Source of the DNA: CBCPNA01 sp965120415 | GTDB taxonomy: Bacteria > Bacillota > Clostridia > Lachnospirales > CAG-274 | Direction: 5' to 3' | Length of the DNA: 7,737 nucleotides | Assembly: GCA_965120415.1 (NCBI GenBank) | Contig: CBCPNA010000076.1 | Coordinates: forward strand, 1-7,737 | Shown here: one piece after another, positions 6,488-7,737 of the stretch | Layout: the number at the start of each line of letters is the position of its first letter | How positions within the stretch are numbered: position 1 is the first letter of the stretch | The notes under the pieces: model-generated | What the model saw: only the letters and a program-made list of their open reading frames with translations | Told to the model about the DNA's origin: nothing | The model's database searches: none | Translations under genes and position numbers: made by a program

Positions 6488-6799
6488 TTAAGCATTTATT
6501 TTTTCTATTTTAAGCTTTGTAAAAGGTTGCCTATGCCCCTTTTTTTTATGAAAGCCTTTTTTTGGCTTATATTTATAAATAATGACTTTTTTAGCCTTGC
6601 CATGTTCGATAACAGATGCCAAAACAGATGCCCCAGCAACACAAGGGGTGCCAAGCTTTATATCACTATCGTTTATAACAGCCAAAACGTCTTGAAATGT
6701 GTAGCTAGAGTTAGCCTCTACAGCTAGCTTTTCAACTGTTATAACATCACCTTCAGAAACTTTATATTGCTTTCCACCGGTTTTAATAATTGCGTACAT
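6488..6799 (-). CDS. rplU: 50S ribosomal protein L21
   Basis: This 103-aa protein is of normal length and has the L21 signature: MYAIIKTGGKQYKV at the N-terminus, GDVITVEKL, KLGTPCVAGASVLASV, KKVIIYKYKPKKGFHKKKGHRQPFTKLKI near the C-terminus (the basic rRNA-binding loop). It binds 23S rRNA in the 50S subunit. The ATG at 6799 follows GGGAGGTG (6812 down to 6805). It is the first gene of a three-gene operon rplU-prp-rpmA, the standard Firmicutes arrangement, transcribed from a consensus promoter about 75 nt upstream and preceded by a structured leader. Confidence 0.98.
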   Translation of the reverse strand: MYAIIKTGGKQYKVSEGDVITVEKLAVEANSSYTFQDVLAVINDSDIKLGTPCVAGASVLASVIEHGKAKKVIIYKYKPKKGFHKKKGHRQPFTKLKIEKINA

Positions 6800-6869
6800 T
6801 TGTACACCTCCCTAAAATCAAATCGCCAGATATGGTGCTAAACTTTAACCTCTCTGAGCGTACAAAACA
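6800..6869 (-). promoter_or_regulatory. structured rplU leader, candidate L21 leader RNA
   Basis: The approximately 70-nt 5' UTR of rplU contains a 7-bp stem. CGC-CAGA (6860 down to 6853, with one bulged U) pairs with TCTGGCG (6830 down to 6824). Inside it, GGT pairs with ACC and TAA with TTA around a small loop, with a GC bulge. The stem ends about 10 nt before the ribosome-binding site. An autoregulatory L21 leader is known in Bacillus (Rfam L21_leader); whether this one belongs to that family is inference from position and structure. Confidence 0.55.
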
Positions 6870-6875
6870 AGATAA

Positions 6876-6904
6876 ATTATATCAAATTTATTAAAATTTG
6901 TCAA
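6876..6904 (-). promoter_or_regulatory. consensus promoter of rplU-prp-rpmA
   Basis: Read on the minus strand, -35 TTGACA occupies 6904-6899 and -10 TATAAT occupies 6881-6876, with a 17-nt spacer. Both boxes match the sigma-A consensus exactly, as expected for a ribosomal-protein operon. The start site should be near 6869. Confidence 0.9.
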
Positions 6905-6948
6905 TAATAGAAAGCGTAATATTTTTGGATAAAAAATATAAAAAATGC

Positions 6949-6977
6949 TTGACATGTTATAAAGGGTATGATATTAT
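6949..6977 (+). promoter_or_regulatory. strong orphan promoter, divergent from rplU
   Basis: The -35 box is TTGACA (6949-6954), followed by a 17-nt spacer and -10 box TATTAT (6972-6977), one base off consensus. Transcription should start near 6984. No protein gene of normal size lies downstream; instead a run of hairpins ends in a terminator at 7075. About 44 nt of AT-rich DNA separate its -35 from that of rplU on the other strand. Confidence 0.75.
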
Positions 6978-6983
6978 ACTAAT

Positions 6984-7075
6984 GTATCTGTTTTCATTTA
7001 TGTATTACATAGACTTTTGTCTATCCCTTTATATAGCTATGTTAGCTATAAAGCTGGCTTTTTAGCCAGCTTTTT
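6984..7075 (+). ncRNA. candidate small RNA of about 90 nt, three tandem hairpins
   Basis: From the predicted start to the terminator there are three consecutive hairpins. Hairpin 1 is ATAGAC (7009-7014) with GTCTAT (7019-7024) around TTTT. Hairpin 2 is TATAGCTA (7032-7039) with TAGCTATA (7043-7050) around TGT. Hairpin 3 is the terminator. All three stems are perfect, and the promoter is near consensus. I do not recognise the family: it is not a tRNA, and I see no T-box, SRP or tmRNA signature. The first 25 nt (6984-7008) look single-stranded and could be a seed or target-pairing region. A 27-codon ORF (6982-7065) crosses the whole RNA but has no ribosome-binding site. The alternative is an attenuated leader left over from a lost downstream gene. 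Confidence 0.55.
7050..7075 (+). terminator. intrinsic terminator of the candidate small RNA
   Basis: A perfect 10-bp stem AAAGCTGGCT (7050-7059) and AGCCAGCTTT (7064-7073) encloses loop TTTT and ends in five Ts (7071-7075). It is the most GC-rich hairpin in this intergenic region. Confidence 0.85.
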
Positions 7076-7125
7076 ATGTATAAAATTTATTATAATTTTA
7101 TAATATTTATATTATATAAAACTAT

Positions 7126-7147
7126 AAAATATTTTTGGAAATATTTT
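7126..7147. repeat. short perfect inverted repeat in AT-rich DNA
   Basis: AAAATATTT (7126-7134) and AAATATTTT (7139-7147) flank TTGG: a 9-bp stem with only A-T pairs and a 4-nt loop. It lies in the otherwise featureless AT-rich stretch 7076-7170, between the small RNA and the decayed gene. It could be an operator, a weak hairpin or chance. Confidence 0.3.
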
Positions 7148-7171
7148 GACAAAATATCACAAAATAAAAAA

Positions 7172-7705
7172 TCTTGTAAAGTGCTAGATACCATGACTTT
7201 ATCAAGCATAGTAGATGCATTAACTATAGATTAACAAGCTTTTTGTGATTGCAGTAATTTAAGCAATATAAATTTGTCAAAAATGGTAATACTTTTTATG
7301 ATTTTACCTCATTAAAAGATATAACAGAGCTAGAAAATATGCATTATAGATAGTTTACTATAATAAAATATAATAAAGTAATAAAAACAGCCGGTAATAT
7401 GACAGTGGATAAAGAAAGTAATATACCTTTAGAAAACGGCAACGTAGCAATACAATATTAGAAATATGGATATAAAAGACCTATTGCTAACATAACATTA
7501 AATAGGAGTGAAGATAGTAAAATAGATATAACAGGACTAGCTGGAGAAGTTAAATTATCAAATGATTGTAAAACAATAAGTATATAAAGAAAATGATGTT
7601 ATATTAAACAATAGAAGTAGTGTAAGTTTAGATCCGAAAGAGAAAATTACAAGGGCAGAGTTTACAAAAATAATACTAGAAGTGTATAAACTTATAAGTG
7701 AATAA
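7172..7705 (+). pseudogene. decayed surface-protein gene: BspA-type leucine-rich repeats plus SLH fragment
   Basis: Joining two frames gives a recognisable C-terminal half of a cell-surface protein. Frame 2 reads TMTLSSIVDALTID, a TAA (7232-7234), then QAFCDCSNLSNINLS, the LRR_5 (BspA) consensus around AF-x-x-C-S-N-L. An indel near the A-run at 7279-7283 moves to frame 1: NGNTFYDFTSLKDITELEN, a second LRR_5 unit. Frame 1 continues with TAGs at 7351 and 7459 through NMTVDKESNIPLENGNVAI and KIDITGLAGEVKLS, like the linker domain of clostridial surface proteins, to TAA 7585. A second shift returns to frame 2 for an SLH end, LDPKEKITRAEFTKIILEVY, and stop TAA 7703. SLH domains anchor proteins to the cell wall. 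The beginning is lost or lies in unrecognisable sequence before 7172. Two stops (TAA 7232, TAG 7459) fit single C-to-T changes in Gln codons. Confidence 0.75.
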
Positions 7706-7710
7706 GCAAG

Positions 7711-7737
7711 AAAAGACGGAGATTTCCGTCTTTTTTG
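7711..7737 (+). terminator. intrinsic terminator after the decayed gene
   Basis: A perfect 10-bp stem AAAAGACGGA (7711-7720) and TCCGTCTTTT (7725-7734) encloses loop GATT and has a T-run to 7736. It is intact although the gene before it is not. The stem starts with an A-run, so it may work in both directions. Confidence 0.85.

Noticed and set aside
6232..6513. Plus-strand ORFs at 6232-6513 and 6527-6727
   Set aside because: They are shadows of prp and rplU on the opposite strand, with no ribosome-binding site or recognisable protein.
7146..7151. TTGACA on the plus strand before the decayed gene
   Set aside because: The position 17 nt downstream reads AAATCT, not a usable -10 box. It could be a ruined promoter of the pseudogene, but this cannot be shown.
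7232..7587. Stop-codon recoding (TAG/TAA read as Gln) to explain the in-frame stops in the surface-protein gene
   Set aside because: The gene also has two frameshifts, and every other gene in the window uses TAA or TGA as a normal stop with no internal stops.
1..7737. CRISPR array, insertion sequence, phage or toxin-antitoxin and defence genes
   Set aside because: I saw no regularly spaced repeats, transposase, integrase or defence-type domain; only the short hairpins listed and conserved genes are present.

Overview
This is an AT-rich, low-GC Gram-positive chromosomal window. I infer a member of the Clostridia, probably in or near the Lachnospirales. The grounds are a clostridial-type 5S rRNA and tRNA-Trp, strong Shine-Dalgarno sites, a MutS2 with a C-terminal Smr domain, ribosomal protein L27 with the Prp-cleaved N-terminal extension, and a small protein next to dus that resembles a family I associate with Lachnospiraceae. 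No species can be named from the sequence alone.

Layout. Positions 1-163 hold the 3' end of a 5S rRNA gene followed almost directly by tRNA-Trp, then a hairpin terminator. The gene-free stretch 207-552 holds a second terminator-like hairpin, a near-consensus promoter and a 5' UTR. A tight five-gene rightward operon follows: mutS2, an OmpR-type response regulator with no kinase beside it, birA, a 112-aa protein and a dusB-type gene (553-5876). Junctions are +12, -14, 0 and -11 nt, and the last three genes all start with TTG. The operon meets a leftward operon, rplU-prp-rpmA (6799 to 5896), at a shared bidirectional terminator whose loop contains the dus stop codon. The leftward operon has a fully consensus promoter and a structured leader. 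In it, Prp is the protease that trims the L27 encoded just downstream.

To the right of the rplU promoter lies a divergent consensus promoter that drives no recognisable gene. It is followed within about 90 nt by three consecutive hairpins, the last an intrinsic terminator. I read this as a small non-coding RNA (about 6984-7075), and it is the best candidate here for something undescribed. The end of the window (about 7172-7705) is a decayed surface-protein gene: BspA-type leucine-rich repeats and a C-terminal SLH fragment, broken by stops and frameshifts but still followed by an intact terminator.

In functional terms the window is mostly housekeeping: DNA repair or ribosome rescue (MutS2), biotin attachment (BirA), tRNA modification (Dus) and 50S assembly (L21, Prp, L27). 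The unusual points are the orphan RNA, a Prp with a shortened active-site loop, a BirA with an altered biotin-loop motif, an orphan response regulator and a run of UUG-started, overlapping genes.
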